A DNA stretch of 40,519 nucleotides, taken from CAAGNP01 sp964611185. Its GTDB lineage: Bacteria > Bacteroidota > Bacteroidia > Bacteroidales > UBA932. The notes under the pieces were generated by a model. That model searched no databases. It saw only the letters and a list, made by a program, of their open reading frames with translations, and was not told where the DNA came from. Of the stretch, positions 1-8,448 are shown in pieces (the stretch's first letter is position 1; every line of letters starts with the position of its first letter). Location: the NCBI GenBank assembly GCA_964611185.1, contig CAZSXE010000020.1, forward strand, positions 1 to 40,519. Reading direction: 5' to 3'. Both the position numbers and the translations under genes were made by a program.

Positions 1-54
1 TCGCGACCCCATGCGTGACAGGCATGTATTCTAACCAAGCTGAACTACCGCACC
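1..54 (-). tRNA. tRNA-Asp (GTC), 3' part cut by window edge
   Basis: Read on the minus strand from base 54, the sequence folds as acceptor GGTGCGG, D-arm, and anticodon stem CATGC/GCATG around loop CTGTCAC, which gives anticodon GTC (Asp). The T-arm and 3' acceptor strand lie beyond base 1, so the gene is incomplete here. It has its own strong promoter directly upstream. Confidence 0.93.
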
Positions 55-84
55 AGTAAGAATGAACTTTCCCAAACGGGAGTG

Positions 85-115
85 CAAATATAGGTTGTTT
101 TTTCGTAAGTGCAAA
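85..115 (-). promoter_or_regulatory. Bacteroidota-type promoter of tRNA-Asp
   Basis: On the minus strand a TTTG box (112-115) is followed after 19 nt by TATATTTG (85-92). This matches the Bacteroides primary-sigma pattern TTTG-N19-21-TAnnTTTG. The tRNA starts about 30 nt downstream. Confidence 0.8.
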
Positions 116-119
116 TTTT

Positions 120-650
120 TTATTCAAAAAATGTGAAGTGAACATTTCCGTATTTTTTTTCTTTGATAAATCGAGAGTGATTTTCAAAGGAATATTTGGC
201 GGGGTGTTCTAAAATAAGTATTCCGTCTTTCTTTAAAAGGTTATGGGATAGTACTTTATCGGGAATGGACTCAAGGCCATCAATATCGTATGGAGGGTCG
301 GCAAAAATAACATCAAAATTAATTTTACATATCTCTATAAAGTCAAAGACATTATGATGAACAGTCTGAATGGATTTTAACCCGAGCTTGGCAGCGTTTC
401 TCTTTATATAAGAGGCGTGAAGAGGATTCATTTCTATTGAATAGATTTGAGGACATCCTCTTGAAGCAAATTCGTAGGAAATACTTCCAGTGCCGGAAAA
501 CAAATCAAGTACACTACAATTAGAAAAATCAATTCTATTATTAAGTATATTGAATAGCCCTTCCTTGGCGAAGTCGGTAGTGGGTCTTGCATCAAAACCC
601 ACCGGTGGAATAATCATCTTTCCTCTTAATTCTCCTCCGATAATTCTCAT
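120..650 (-). CDS. rsmD: 16S rRNA (guanine(966)-N2)-methyltransferase RsmD
   Basis: This 176-residue SAM-dependent methyltransferase should methylate G966 of 16S rRNA on the assembling 30S subunit. The N-terminus MRIIGGELRG is typical of RsmD. The SAM-binding motif DLFSGTGS lies at about residues 49-56 and the catalytic N-methyltransferase motif DPPY at 118-121. The length is normal for the family. The ATG start is one base past the stop of the DUF3822 gene, so it is the last gene of a three-gene minus-strand operon. RsmD next to a DUF3822 gene is, from memory, a common Bacteroidales arrangement. Confidence 0.95.
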   Translation of the reverse strand: MRIIGGELRGKMIIPPVGFDARPTTDFAKEGLFNILNNRIDFSNCSVLDLFSGTGSISYEFASRGCPQIYSIEMNPLHASYIKRNAAKLGLKSIQTVHHNVFDFIEICKINFDVIFADPPYDIDGLESIPDKVLSHNLLKKDGILILEHPAKYSFENHSRFIKEKKYGNVHFTFFE

Positions 651-651
651 T

Positions 652-1395
652 CTAAATATCCTGTTTGTTAATTCCCTTGAAATATCTCTTCAATTCATTC
701 TCTTGTTCCGCAGTTATGTTCCCTGAAACCTGGAGTATTGTGGATTCAGGATTGAACATTACTTCTTTAATTACTAAAAAGAGATAATATTCGGCAGTAA
801 CAAAATCTGATGCCGGATAGCTGTTTGCAATCAAGAGCTTATCCCTTTCGGAAGCGACTATGTGGACTATGTTGTGCGAAATATTAATTAGCACTCTGTT
901 GTTGTCCAGGAGAAAGGAAGTTTTGTCGAGGAGGAAATAGGAGACAGGATAAAATTCGGCATTTTTCTGTACTCTGAAAATATGGGTGGTCACGGCGTTG
1001 GGAATGGCGTAAATGAGGACGGCCTTCTGCTCCGGAATATCGACAAACATCACTTCATCCAAATATTCGATTTTGTGAAGTCCGCTCAACATTTTCATAG
1101 CATTCTCCTTCTTGAAAAATGCCACAGGTACCAAACAATATTTTTCTGTTCCGTAGTAAACTCTTACGGCAGCATATTCTTTATTTAAAAGCGGCTGTGA
1201 TTCTACCTCTTTTTTTATGTAAATCTCTATGTCGTCGGCGTTAAAAGCACCTACGGGGAAATCGGCATGGTAAGAATGAAGAAATTCCCCTAACGAATTG
1301 CTTATTTTAAAAGAAAAACCACTCAAGTCAATTTGAATGGTCAATCTTAAGCGACTCGTATCGTTGCCTATTTTTTTGTCAACTAATAGAGCCAT
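652..1395 (-). CDS. DUF3822 family protein
   Basis: This 247-residue protein has no signal peptide or membrane segment. Its overall pattern matches the DUF3822 family of Bacteroidota: an opening with alternating hydrophobic strands, a middle with AVLIYAIPNAV, and a C-terminal helix before a basic tail. Its fold looks like the actin/hexokinase-like ATPases (two repeated beta-rich lobes), but I see no clear phosphate loop, so no activity is claimed. It lies between the membrane-anchored gene (5-nt gap) and rsmD (1-nt gap) and is surely co-transcribed with them. The family assignment rests on recognition of the sequence and on the rsmD neighbour. Confidence 0.8.
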   Translation of the reverse strand: MALLVDKKIGNDTSRLRLTIQIDLSGFSFKISNSLGEFLHSYHADFPVGAFNADDIEIYIKKEVESQPLLNKEYAAVRVYYGTEKYCLVPVAFFKKENAMKMLSGLHKIEYLDEVMFVDIPEQKAVLIYAIPNAVTTHIFRVQKNAEFYPVSYFLLDKTSFLLDNNRVLINISHNIVHIVASERDKLLIANSYPASDFVTAEYYLFLVIKEVMFNPESTILQVSGNITAEQENELKRYFKGINKQDI

Positions 1396-1400
1396 AGTAT

Positions 1401-2018
1401 TTATTCCCAGTTTCCTGCGTTATTGTTAGGAGTAGTGACACTTCCTACTTTGAATCCGGGATACCTTCCCATATCCTCTTTTTCAGCCTTTAGGTTAATA
1501 ATAAGCTGCCTATCGAGGCCTACGAGCAGATCGTCAAATGGAATACATCCTTCAAAAAGGGGAACATTTACACCTGAAACAAGCTTAACATCGGCTGCAA
1601 GCTGAATCTCTTTACCTCCGGAGAAGGGGATGTATCTGATAGAATCGATTACAAAAGAGGGCTTGTCTTTGAGCAATGTATCCCTAACGGCAATTTTAAT
1701 ACTGTCGCGGCGTACTCTTTTCTGGGCAACAGCGAGAGAGTCGTCCATAGAACCGATTTGTCTTACTACAGTGATCTGATCGTTATTATAAAAATCAATC
1801 AAGGAATCAATAGAAGCAGTAAATTTCCCGTATTTGGATTTGTAGGAAACTTCAAGAGTACGGATAGATTTTAGCCTGTCGATGGCTACTTCTTTTCTCT
1901 TATCGACCTCTTTGTTAAAATTTACAGGCTCCATAATACTCCCTACCAGGAGATACACTAAAAAGATGATTGCTACAGGTAGGACAAAATAAGTAAGAAT
2001 TTTGGTAAATGTTTTCAT
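1401..2018 (-). CDS. Membrane-anchored conserved hypothetical protein
   Basis: This 205-residue protein has one N-terminal hydrophobic segment (about residues 8-28) after a short basic start, so it is probably anchored in the inner membrane with a periplasmic body. A charged helix (about 34-60) follows, then a stretch resembling the conserved helix-plus-strand of pilin-like proteins (residues around SIRTLEVSYKSKYGKF), and a beta-rich C-terminus. I do not recognise a named family and give no function. It is the first gene of the rsmD operon. The start codon is an ATG preceded by a very AT-rich leader. Confidence 0.75.
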   Translation of the reverse strand: MKTFTKILTYFVLPVAIIFLVYLLVGSIMEPVNFNKEVDKRKEVAIDRLKSIRTLEVSYKSKYGKFTASIDSLIDFYNNDQITVVRQIGSMDDSLAVAQKRVRRDSIKIAVRDTLLKDKPSFVIDSIRYIPFSGGKEIQLAADVKLVSGVNVPLFEGCIPFDDLLVGLDRQLIINLKAEKEDMGRYPGFKVGSVTTPNNNAGNWE

Positions 2019-2112
2019 TATGTTAATTAGTAATTATTAATAATCTATATAGTCATTAAGTCATTTTGACTGACAAAAGTAAAAATAATAATTAGGACTT
2101 GCAATATATTTT

Positions 2113-2120
2113 TAATTTTG
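2113..2120 (+). promoter_or_regulatory. -7 box before the NrnA-like gene
   Basis: TAATTTTG fits TAnnTTTG and lies 18 nt before the ATG at 2139. No clear TTTG element sits 19-22 nt upstream, so this is a half-site only. Confidence 0.45.
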
Positions 2121-2138
2121 CAAAAAAAATGTCATTTT

Positions 2139-3158
2139 ATGAGTTGGGATAGAAACTTAAACTTATTAAGAAAAATCATAAAAAAGGGAAAAATATTTGG
2201 AATTATCGGCCATTTTAACCCTGATGGCGACTCTGTGGGATCTGTGTCGGCTATGTTTCATTATCTTAATCACATAGGGAAGAGTTCAAGGGTCATCCTT
2301 CCGAGCCGGTATCCCTCATTTTTAGGTTTTCTTGATAAAAACAGCGACTATTATATATATCCTGACCACAAAAGTGAAATTTTGGAATACATATCTTCCT
2401 GCGATACCATTATTTGTCTCGATTTTAATAAACTGGATAGGGTGGAAGATCTAAAGATGGCTGTATCAGAGAGTAAAGCGGTAAAAATATTGATTGACCA
2501 CCATCCTCAGCCCGAAAAAGAGAGTTTTGATATAATCTTTTCTACCACTGAGACCTCTTCTACTTCGGAGCTTCTCTTTTGGATTTTGCTAAAAATGAGA
2601 GGAGTAAGGGGAAATGCTGCCAAACTCCCCTACGATTGCCTTCAGGCGCTGGGGACGGGGATGCTCACAGATACGAATAATTTTAATAATTCGTCCCTTT
2701 CCTCGACATTTGAAATGGCCTCAAGACTTCTTAAATGCGGAATAAGTCTCGAAACAATCAACAGGACTGTTTTCGGCAGTTTTTCGGAGCAGAGGATGAA
2801 TCTTATGGGTGAAATGTTAAATAAAAATATGGTTATCATAGATAATCTGCATATCGGATATATGATTCTTTCCAAAGAAACTCAAAAAGAATATGATTAT
2901 AAGATTGGAGATTCGGAAGGTTTTGTAAATTTGCCGTTGCTAATAGAAGGGGTGGAGGTATCCGCGTTATTTGTAGAAAATGATAATTTTATAAGAGTGT
3001 CGTTGAGATCCAAGGGGAAATACTCCGTAAATGCCCTTTCTAATATGTTTTTTAACGGTGGGGGGCATGATAAGGCTGCCGGAGGGAAATTGTTTATAAC
3101 TTTGGACGAAGTACCGAAATATTTTGAAGATTCTTTCGAGACTTTCTTAAAAAAATAG
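2139..3158 (+). CDS. nrnA: DHH-family bifunctional oligoribonuclease/pAp phosphatase (NrnA-like)
   Basis: This 339-residue cytoplasmic phosphoesterase should degrade very short RNAs and convert 3'-phosphoadenosine-5'-phosphate to AMP. DHH motifs appear in order: HFNPDGDSVGS (about residues 25-35), the metal-ligand Asp in ICLDFN, DHH in LIDHHP, and TDTNNF. The C-terminal DHHA1 domain carries GGGHDKAAGG. The ATG at 2139 is chosen over an in-frame TTG at 2118 because the TTG is the end of a -7 promoter box and the family usually begins just before the first DHH strand. The gene heads a plus-strand run with two lipoproteins and an SDR enzyme. NrnA and RecJ share these motifs; the length favours NrnA. 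Confidence 0.9.
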   Translation: MSWDRNLNLLRKIIKKGKIFGIIGHFNPDGDSVGSVSAMFHYLNHIGKSSRVILPSRYPSFLGFLDKNSDYYIYPDHKSEILEYISSCDTIICLDFNKLDRVEDLKMAVSESKAVKILIDHHPQPEKESFDIIFSTTETSSTSELLFWILLKMRGVRGNAAKLPYDCLQALGTGMLTDTNNFNNSSLSSTFEMASRLLKCGISLETINRTVFGSFSEQRMNLMGEMLNKNMVIIDNLHIGYMILSKETQKEYDYKIGDSEGFVNLPLLIEGVEVSALFVENDNFIRVSLRSKGKYSVNALSNMFFNGGGHDKAAGGKLFITLDEVPKYFEDSFETFLKK

Positions 3159-3191
3159 GGCATACGATTTGCAAAGCAATATAACTGACAG

Positions 3192-3725
3192 ATGATGAAA
3201 GAAATATTAATATCCATAATGGTAATGATTCTCCTGTTTTCCTGCAATTCGGACAGGGAGACTACCATTACATCTCAGGAAGCCAAGATAGACAGTTACA
3301 TCAGCAGCAAATTTGCAGATAGCACCATCGTAAGAAATAATGGTTCGAACAGAATAGTATTGGAAAGGAACATCGCTGCCGATTCTCTTGTTTTCGGAGA
3401 TTCTCTTCACTATTATTATGCAGGATATGTTTTTACTTCATCTCCTTCTTCACTTTTTGCCACCAATGTTGAATCTGTAGCTCAGCACTACTCTTTTAAC
3501 TTAACCGACTCTGATTTTTCTGTTAAAAAAATACTTTTTACCGAAAATTCCATGATTTCAGGCCTTGTTTCCGGTTTCCAAAATGTTCGGGAAGGGGAGC
3601 ATTGTATCATTCTTTTCTCCGCCAAATACGGATTTTATAATTCAAAAGTTTATAATATACCTAAGTTATCTGCTCTTGCTTATGAAGTATGGGTCGATAA
3701 AGTAATTAAGAATAGTGCCAAATGA
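3192..3725 (+). CDS. FKBP-like peptidyl-prolyl isomerase lipoprotein (short)
   Basis: This 177-residue protein starts with a lipoprotein signal ending in the lipobox LFSC (Cys at residue 17), so it is probably attached to a membrane facing the periplasm. The body ends in a pattern typical of FKBP folds: a segment resembling GLVSGFQNVREGEHCIILF, then YGF, then a final strand ending in YEVWVDKVI. The usual FKBP active-site aromatics are only partly visible, so isomerase activity is uncertain. Its stop overlaps the start of the next lipoprotein (ATGA arrangement), so the two are translationally coupled and probably act together. It may belong to the DUF4827/GldI-like group of Bacteroidota FKBPs. 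Confidence 0.75.
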   Translation: MMKEILISIMVMILLFSCNSDRETTITSQEAKIDSYISSKFADSTIVRNNGSNRIVLERNIAADSLVFGDSLHYYYAGYVFTSSPSSLFATNVESVAQHYSFNLTDSDFSVKKILFTENSMISGLVSGFQNVREGEHCIILFSAKYGFYNSKVYNIPKLSALAYEVWVDKVIKNSAK

Positions 3726-4735
3726 ATAAATTTACCGCCAAACATCTGCTCGTAATAGCTTCTGCTTTCTTCCTTATTTTTTCATGTGCCAAGGATGTCG
3801 CTGAGACTGAAGAAGAGATACAGAGAAGAGTCCTAAATTCTTATCTCAGAGTGAATAATTATCAAGATATAAAGCCTATCGGAGATGGCATATACATTAT
3901 AGATCATGTTGAAGGCATTGGACCTAAGGCTTATGACAGTTCTTATGTTTTTATAAGATACTCGACCAAATATCTCACAGGGGAATATGCCTCTTCGACA
4001 TATTCAGATGTAGCCAAATTGCTCGGCACATATAAAAACGGTAATTTTTACGGTAGCTATGTTTGGTCTGTGGGGACAGGATTTGTCCTCCCTGCCATTG
4101 ACAGCATCCTGCTGAGGATGAACTGCGGAAGTAAAACTACCGCCATTATTCCGAGTTGGATGGCATCCACTACCACTACATCGTATTCATCGACTATGTA
4201 TAGTTCTGAAGGTACTACTCTGATTTATGAAATAGAGATGGATACCATCGTAGATGATATTTACAAATATGAAATAGAGCAGCTTGAGTCTTTTTCCAAT
4301 AAATATTACGCCGGTCTCGATTCGACAAAATGGGGATTCTATTATAAAAAGATCTATGACGGAGGTTACGGCGATACCATAGTCTCGGGGGCAAGCATTG
4401 ATGTAAGATATATCGGCAAATTGTTGGACGGTTCTATTTTCGATACGAATATTGCCGATACGGCAAAAAAATATAATATCTATAACAGCTCTAATGAGTA
4501 CGATGCATTAAGTCTCACATTTAAAAGCGATTCTTCCGAATTTGTGGATGAAAATGATGTTGTGAAAGGATTTGCGATGGCATTTACAAATACAGATATG
4601 ACCTATAAGGATAAATGTGTAGTCTATTTTAATTCTGACTTGGGGTACGGCTCTGACGGAAGTCTGTCGAGCGGAAAAGGGGTTCCTCCATTTTATCCGA
4701 TGTTTTTTGAGATCTGGATTGAAGAAAAAGATTAA
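3722..4735 (+). CDS. Tandem FKBP-like lipoprotein
   Basis: This 337-residue lipoprotein has a signal peptide ending in IFSC (Cys at residue 22). Two FKBP-like units follow. The first (about 50-175) includes SYVFIRYSTKYL, GTGFVLPAIDSILLRMNCG and a closing TTLIYEIEMDTI. The second (about 200-337) includes the more canonical VRYIGKLLDGSIFDTN, VKGFAMAFTNTDMTYKDK and a closing PMFFEIWI. The order of strands and the GxxFDT-type element are FKBP hallmarks. It probably folds or holds envelope proteins in the periplasm. It overlaps the preceding FKBP lipoprotein by 4 nt and the following SDR gene by 1 nt. Duplication from the shorter neighbour is plausible. Confidence 0.8.
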   Translation: MNKFTAKHLLVIASAFFLIFSCAKDVAETEEEIQRRVLNSYLRVNNYQDIKPIGDGIYIIDHVEGIGPKAYDSSYVFIRYSTKYLTGEYASSTYSDVAKLLGTYKNGNFYGSYVWSVGTGFVLPAIDSILLRMNCGSKTTAIIPSWMASTTTTSYSSTMYSSEGTTLIYEIEMDTIVDDIYKYEIEQLESFSNKYYAGLDSTKWGFYYKKIYDGGYGDTIVSGASIDVRYIGKLLDGSIFDTNIADTAKKYNIYNSSNEYDALSLTFKSDSSEFVDENDVVKGFAMAFTNTDMTYKDKCVVYFNSDLGYGSDGSLSSGKGVPPFYPMFFEIWIEEKD

Positions 4736-6198
4736 TGAAAACAGTTTTTATTACAGGAGCTACCGGCAATATGGGATTTGCCGCTTTTCTCGAACTCTAT
4801 AAAAGAAAAGATCATTTTAACATAGTTCTGCTTGTCAGACCGAGTAAAAAAAACAGAAAACTTCTAAAAAATTATCTTTCTGAGGATAGTGTTAAAGTAG
4901 TGTGGGGCGATTTGATGAATTACGATGATGTTCTGAAATGTGTCGCAGGGGCCGACTATGTCCTCCATATAGGTGGAATGGTCTCACCGGCTGCCGATAT
5001 GTATCCCGAGAAAACCATGAAAGTGAATGTCAGGGCAGCTCAAAATGTAATTAATGCAGTTAAGGCACAGCCGAAAAAGGACGAAATAGGGGTAGTGTAT
5101 ATCGGTTCTGTGGCGCAAACAGGTAATCATCCTGTCCCTTATCATTGGGGTAGATGCGGAGATCCTATTTTTACAAGTATTCTCGATTATTATTCAGTCT
5201 CAAAATGTTTAGCTGAACTTCTATTCACGGAATCTGGTTTGAAAAAATGGGTTTCCATTCGCCAAAGCGGAATGCTCTACTCAAAATTGCTTATGAAAGC
5301 GACCGACCCCATCGCATATCATGTCCCTTTTTCAGGGGTTCTCGAGTGGGCTACCCTGGAAGATTCCGGTAGAGTGCTTGCAAACCTTTGCGAAGATAAT
5401 GTACCCGATTCTTTTTGGAGGTGTTTTTACAATCTGAGCAGCGGTTCTTCGTATCGTCTGACCAATTACGAGTTTGAAAAAGCACTGCTTCACGCAATTC
5501 ATTGCCCGAAGGTGGAAAAGATTTTCGATATAAAATGGTTCGCTACGCGCAATTTTCACGGTCAGTGGTATCTCGATGCCGACAAGCTTGAAGATATTCT
5601 CCATTTCCGTCAAGGAATCGATTGTAAGGATTATTTCAAAAAGATGCAGAAAGAGCTTCCGTGGTTCTTCTCCCTCGCTCCGCTGGCCCCTGCTTTCATT
5701 ATAAAGGCTTTTATGAAGCATATAGCCTCTACTCGCAAGCTCGGAACTCTCTACTGGTTCAAGCATGGTGACATGGAGAGAATCAAAGCTCATTTTGGCT
5801 CGCTTCAAGAGTGGAAAAAGATCCCTTCGTGGACTGAATTCGATCGTACCCATCCATCGGACACCGCCATTATTCTTGACCACGGATATGATGAGAATAA
5901 GCCTGAAAGCGAATTAAATATAGAAGATATGAGGCTTGCAGCCCAATTCAGAGGGGGAAGATGTCTCTCCGAAACGATGACCGAAGGTGATTTGTTCACC
6001 CCTTTAGAGTGGGAATGTCAATTCGGACACCATTTTTCAATGACACCAAATGCGGTACTTAAGGGTGGGCATTGGTGCCCGGAATGTCTTCCCAAGTATG
6101 TAGAAGGAGAGAATACATGGAATTTCGATGCTATTGCCGCAGGCAATCCGTTTTTTGCACAGATTTACTGCGGCAATAACCGCGAATCGAACGATTAA
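4735..6198 (+). CDS. Extended SDR NAD(P)-dependent epimerase/dehydratase with C-terminal zinc-ribbon-like tail
   Basis: This 487-residue protein begins with a Rossmann nucleotide-binding motif (TGATGNMG, about residues 7-14) and has the SDR catalytic Tyr153-x3-Lys157 (YSVSK). Residues 1 to about 320 look like an extended SDR (epimerase, dehydratase or hydroxysteroid-dehydrogenase type). The C-terminal ~100 residues are different: WECQFGHHF (Cys428) and HWCPEC (Cys448, Cys451) form a treble-clef/zinc-ribbon-like pattern of the W-x-C...G-H...CPxC type. The substrate is unknown. Start and stop of neighbours overlap (TAATG upstream; 4 nt tail-to-tail with the CoA-transferase). I recall similar fusions in other Bacteroidales but cannot check this here. 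Confidence 0.8.
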   Translation: MKTVFITGATGNMGFAAFLELYKRKDHFNIVLLVRPSKKNRKLLKNYLSEDSVKVVWGDLMNYDDVLKCVAGADYVLHIGGMVSPAADMYPEKTMKVNVRAAQNVINAVKAQPKKDEIGVVYIGSVAQTGNHPVPYHWGRCGDPIFTSILDYYSVSKCLAELLFTESGLKKWVSIRQSGMLYSKLLMKATDPIAYHVPFSGVLEWATLEDSGRVLANLCEDNVPDSFWRCFYNLSSGSSYRLTNYEFEKALLHAIHCPKVEKIFDIKWFATRNFHGQWYLDADKLEDILHFRQGIDCKDYFKKMQKELPWFFSLAPLAPAFIIKAFMKHIASTRKLGTLYWFKHGDMERIKAHFGSLQEWKKIPSWTEFDRTHPSDTAIILDHGYDENKPESELNIEDMRLAAQFRGGRCLSETMTEGDLFTPLEWECQFGHHFSMTPNAVLKGGHWCPECLPKYVEGENTWNFDAIAAGNPFFAQIYCGNNRESND

Positions 6199-7496
6199 CC
6201 TACAAAATGAAAGTGTGAGCCGAATCTTTCAAAAGCTGCCTTGTCAAGCTCCGCCTGATGATCGGGATGTGCAACACTTATCATAAGTTTAGCCCTTTCC
6301 TGAAGAGATTTTCCATATAAATCTACTGCTCCAAATTCAGTTACAAACCAGTGAATATGATTTCTTGTAGTAACAACACCTGCTCCGGAGGTGAGTACAG
6401 GGGCTATTTTACTTAAACCTTTGTTGGTAACCGAGGGCATGGCGATAATAGCCTTTCCCCCTTTGGAGAGTGAAGCACCATATACGAAGTCAATCTGACC
6501 TCCTACACCCGAATAGAATTTGGTCCCGAGTGAATCAGCGCAAACCTGACCGGTGATATCCACTTGGAGAGCGGAGTTGATAGCGGTTACTTTCGGGTTC
6601 TTAGCTATGATATAAGGGTCGTTGGTGTAGCCTACATCCATCATGGCCACCATGGGATTATCGTCTATGAAATCATATACCTCCTGTGACCCCATCAAAA
6701 ATGTAGAGACCATTTTTCCTTTGTCAATCCCTTTTTCAGCACCGTTGATAACCCCTTTCTTTACGAGAGGCAGTACGCCGTCTGCAAACATTTCGGTATG
6801 AATTCCGAGATTTTTATGATTGCCTAACTGAGCAAGAACAGCGTTGGGGATCGCCCCAATCCCCATCTGAAGAGTCGCTCCGTCTTCGATAAGAGCGGCG
6901 CAGTTTTTACCAATGGCTGCTTCAATCTCTGTGGGTTCTGAAAAATGTGCCGGTTCAAGCTCTCTGTCACATTCGACGAAGGAGTCGATCATAGATAGAG
7001 GTATAATAGCATCTCCCCAAGCTCTCGGAACATTTTTGTTAACTACCGCAATCACATGTTCTGCACATTCGATAGCTGCGAGGGAAGCATCTACTGAAGT
7101 CCCCATAGAGACATATCCGTGTTTGTCGGGAGAAGAGACTTGAATCATCGCCACATTGCAAGGAATCACACCGCTACGATAGAGTTTCTGAGTTTCGCTT
7201 AGGAAAATGGGAATATAATCTGCATATCCTGCCTGTACGCTTTTGCGGACATTACTACCCACGAAAAAAGCTTGATGGAAGAATATCCCTTCGTACTTGG
7301 CCTCGGTATAGGGGGCCTCACCCTCGGTATGCAAATGGTGAATATGAACATCTCTGAGTTCTCCTCTGTCCCCTCTGCGGCAGAGGGCATCGATTAGAAT
7401 TTTAGGGGCGCAGGCTACACTGCTAAGATGGATGTGGTCGCCTGATTTGACCACTCTGACAGCCTCATCGGCACTGATAAATTTAATATTGTTCAT
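6195..7496 (-). CDS. Acetyl-CoA hydrolase/transferase family CoA-transferase
   Basis: This 433-residue protein covers both halves of the CoA-transferase family I type that includes 4-hydroxybutyrate, butyryl-CoA:acetate and succinyl-CoA:acetate CoA-transferases. The likely catalytic Glu is Glu235 in HTEMFADG, and the CoA-binding glycine-rich element GGQIDFVYGA follows at about residue 330. The N-terminal half carries GIFFHQAFFVG and the SSPDKHGYVSMG element. It should move CoA between an acyl-CoA and acetate in fermentative end-product formation. The exact substrate cannot be told from sequence alone. It lies 24 nt downstream of mazG with no promoter in between, so it is probably co-transcribed. 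The palindromic TTAA at its end also serves the convergent SDR gene. Confidence 0.88.
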   Translation of the reverse strand: MNNIKFISADEAVRVVKSGDHIHLSSVACAPKILIDALCRRGDRGELRDVHIHHLHTEGEAPYTEAKYEGIFFHQAFFVGSNVRKSVQAGYADYIPIFLSETQKLYRSGVIPCNVAMIQVSSPDKHGYVSMGTSVDASLAAIECAEHVIAVVNKNVPRAWGDAIIPLSMIDSFVECDRELEPAHFSEPTEIEAAIGKNCAALIEDGATLQMGIGAIPNAVLAQLGNHKNLGIHTEMFADGVLPLVKKGVINGAEKGIDKGKMVSTFLMGSQEVYDFIDDNPMVAMMDVGYTNDPYIIAKNPKVTAINSALQVDITGQVCADSLGTKFYSGVGGQIDFVYGASLSKGGKAIIAMPSVTNKGLSKIAPVLTSGAGVVTTRNHIHWFVTEFGAVDLYGKSLQERAKLMISVAHPDHQAELDKAAFERFGSHFHFVG

Positions 7497-7520
7497 TATT
7501 TTATTATTATTTGTAATTAA

Positions 7521-8366
7521 TTAAAGATTTCCTTTTTTTTCTTCCTCTTTAGCCATATTCCATATTTCATCCATCTGAGCGAGAGTCATCTCTTTGAGGG
7601 AATGTCCTTGGCGAATAGTATGTTCTTCGAGATATGTAAAGCGTTTTTTGAATTTATTGCAGGTGCTTTCGAGGGCTGTATCGGGATTCAGATCGTAAAG
7701 ACGGGAGGCATTGACAATGGAAAAAAGAAAATCTCCCAACTCTTCTTCGGCTCGCTTTTTTGCCTCAGAGTCGTGAGGATCGGCCTCCATCGCTTCGAGC
7801 TCTGAATGGAACTCCCCAAGCTCCTCGGATACTTTATCCCAAACTTGTGATTTCTCTTCCCAGTCAAAACCCACTGCGCGAGCTTTATCTTGTATCCTAT
7901 AGGCTTTGAGCAGCGGCGGCAATGTGTTAGGGACACCTGAAAGAACCCTTTTGTTACCATCTTTTTCTTTCATTTTCAGCTGTTCCCAGTTCTCAATTAC
8001 TTGCTCTGAAGTGGATGCTTTGGCCATTCCGGCGGCAGCAGCTGCGCTTTCGCCAAACACATGGGGATGCCTGAAAATAAGCTTTTCGCAAAGCATATTT
8101 ATGACCCCTGCCATATCGAATGTGCCCCTTTCTTTTCCAATTTTGGCGTAAAAAACGACATGAAGCATGAGATCGCCGAGTTCTTTGGCGATATTGTGGT
8201 CGTCCATATTCATAATGGCATCACTTAGCTCGTAAGTCTCTTCTATAGTTTGAGGGCGGAGGGAGGATAAAGTCTGTTTTTTGTCCCAGGGGCATTTTTC
8301 TCTCAATTCGTCCATAATATTGAGCAGTCGCTCAAATGCTTTCAGTTCTTCTTCTCTTTTCATCAT
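7521..8366 (-). CDS. mazG: Nucleoside triphosphate pyrophosphohydrolase MazG
   Basis: This 281-residue all-alpha NTP pyrophosphohydrolase hydrolyses (d)NTPs to NMP and PPi, a house-cleaning role. It has the duplicated MazG domain layout. The first domain contains CPWDKKQT and EETYELSDAI...KELGDLMLHVVF (the metal-binding ExxE...ExxD set), and the second contains VSEELGEFHSEL...AEEELGDFLFSIVN. Length and two-domain structure match full-length MazG rather than the short one-domain forms. The start has two adjacent ATG codons (8366 or 8363). It is divergent from tcdA, and each has its own -7 box in the 82-nt spacer. Confidence 0.95.
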   Translation of the reverse strand: MMKREEELKAFERLLNIMDELREKCPWDKKQTLSSLRPQTIEETYELSDAIMNMDDHNIAKELGDLMLHVVFYAKIGKERGTFDMAGVINMLCEKLIFRHPHVFGESAAAAAGMAKASTSEQVIENWEQLKMKEKDGNKRVLSGVPNTLPPLLKAYRIQDKARAVGFDWEEKSQVWDKVSEELGEFHSELEAMEADPHDSEAKKRAEEELGDFLFSIVNASRLYDLNPDTALESTCNKFKKRFTYLEEHTIRQGHSLKEMTLAQMDEIWNMAKEEEKKGNL

Positions 8367-8382
8367 TTATAATAAATCGGCG

Positions 8383-8390
8383 CAAAGATA
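8383..8390 (-). promoter_or_regulatory. -7 box of mazG
   Basis: TATCTTTG on the minus strand fits TAnnTTTG and lies 16 nt upstream of the mazG start. There is no convincing -33 element. Confidence 0.5.
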
Positions 8391-8413
8391 CAAATTAACT
8401 TGTGGGAAATGAA

Positions 8414-8421
8414 TATATTTG
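8414..8421 (+). promoter_or_regulatory. -7 box of tcdA
   Basis: TATATTTG fits TAnnTTTG, 27 nt before the tcdA ATG, in the divergent spacer shared with mazG. Confidence 0.5.
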
Positions 8422-8448
8422 CAGGTCAAAATCGTTTAAACTATTCGT

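Noticed and set aside
2118..2138. TTG start for the NrnA-like gene, 7 codons upstream
   Set aside because: The TTG forms the end of a -7 promoter box, and the added residues have no counterpart in the family.
5332..5883. Long minus-strand ORF (183 codons) inside the SDR gene
   Set aside because: It lies wholly within a strongly recognised coding gene on the other strand and has no recognisable domain or promoter.
2099..8421. TTG or TTTG elements 11 nt before -7 boxes at the nrnA, tcdA and porin promoters
   Set aside because: The spacing is far shorter than the 19-22 nt of Bacteroidota promoters. Three cases in AT-rich DNA may be chance, so they were not called -33 boxes.
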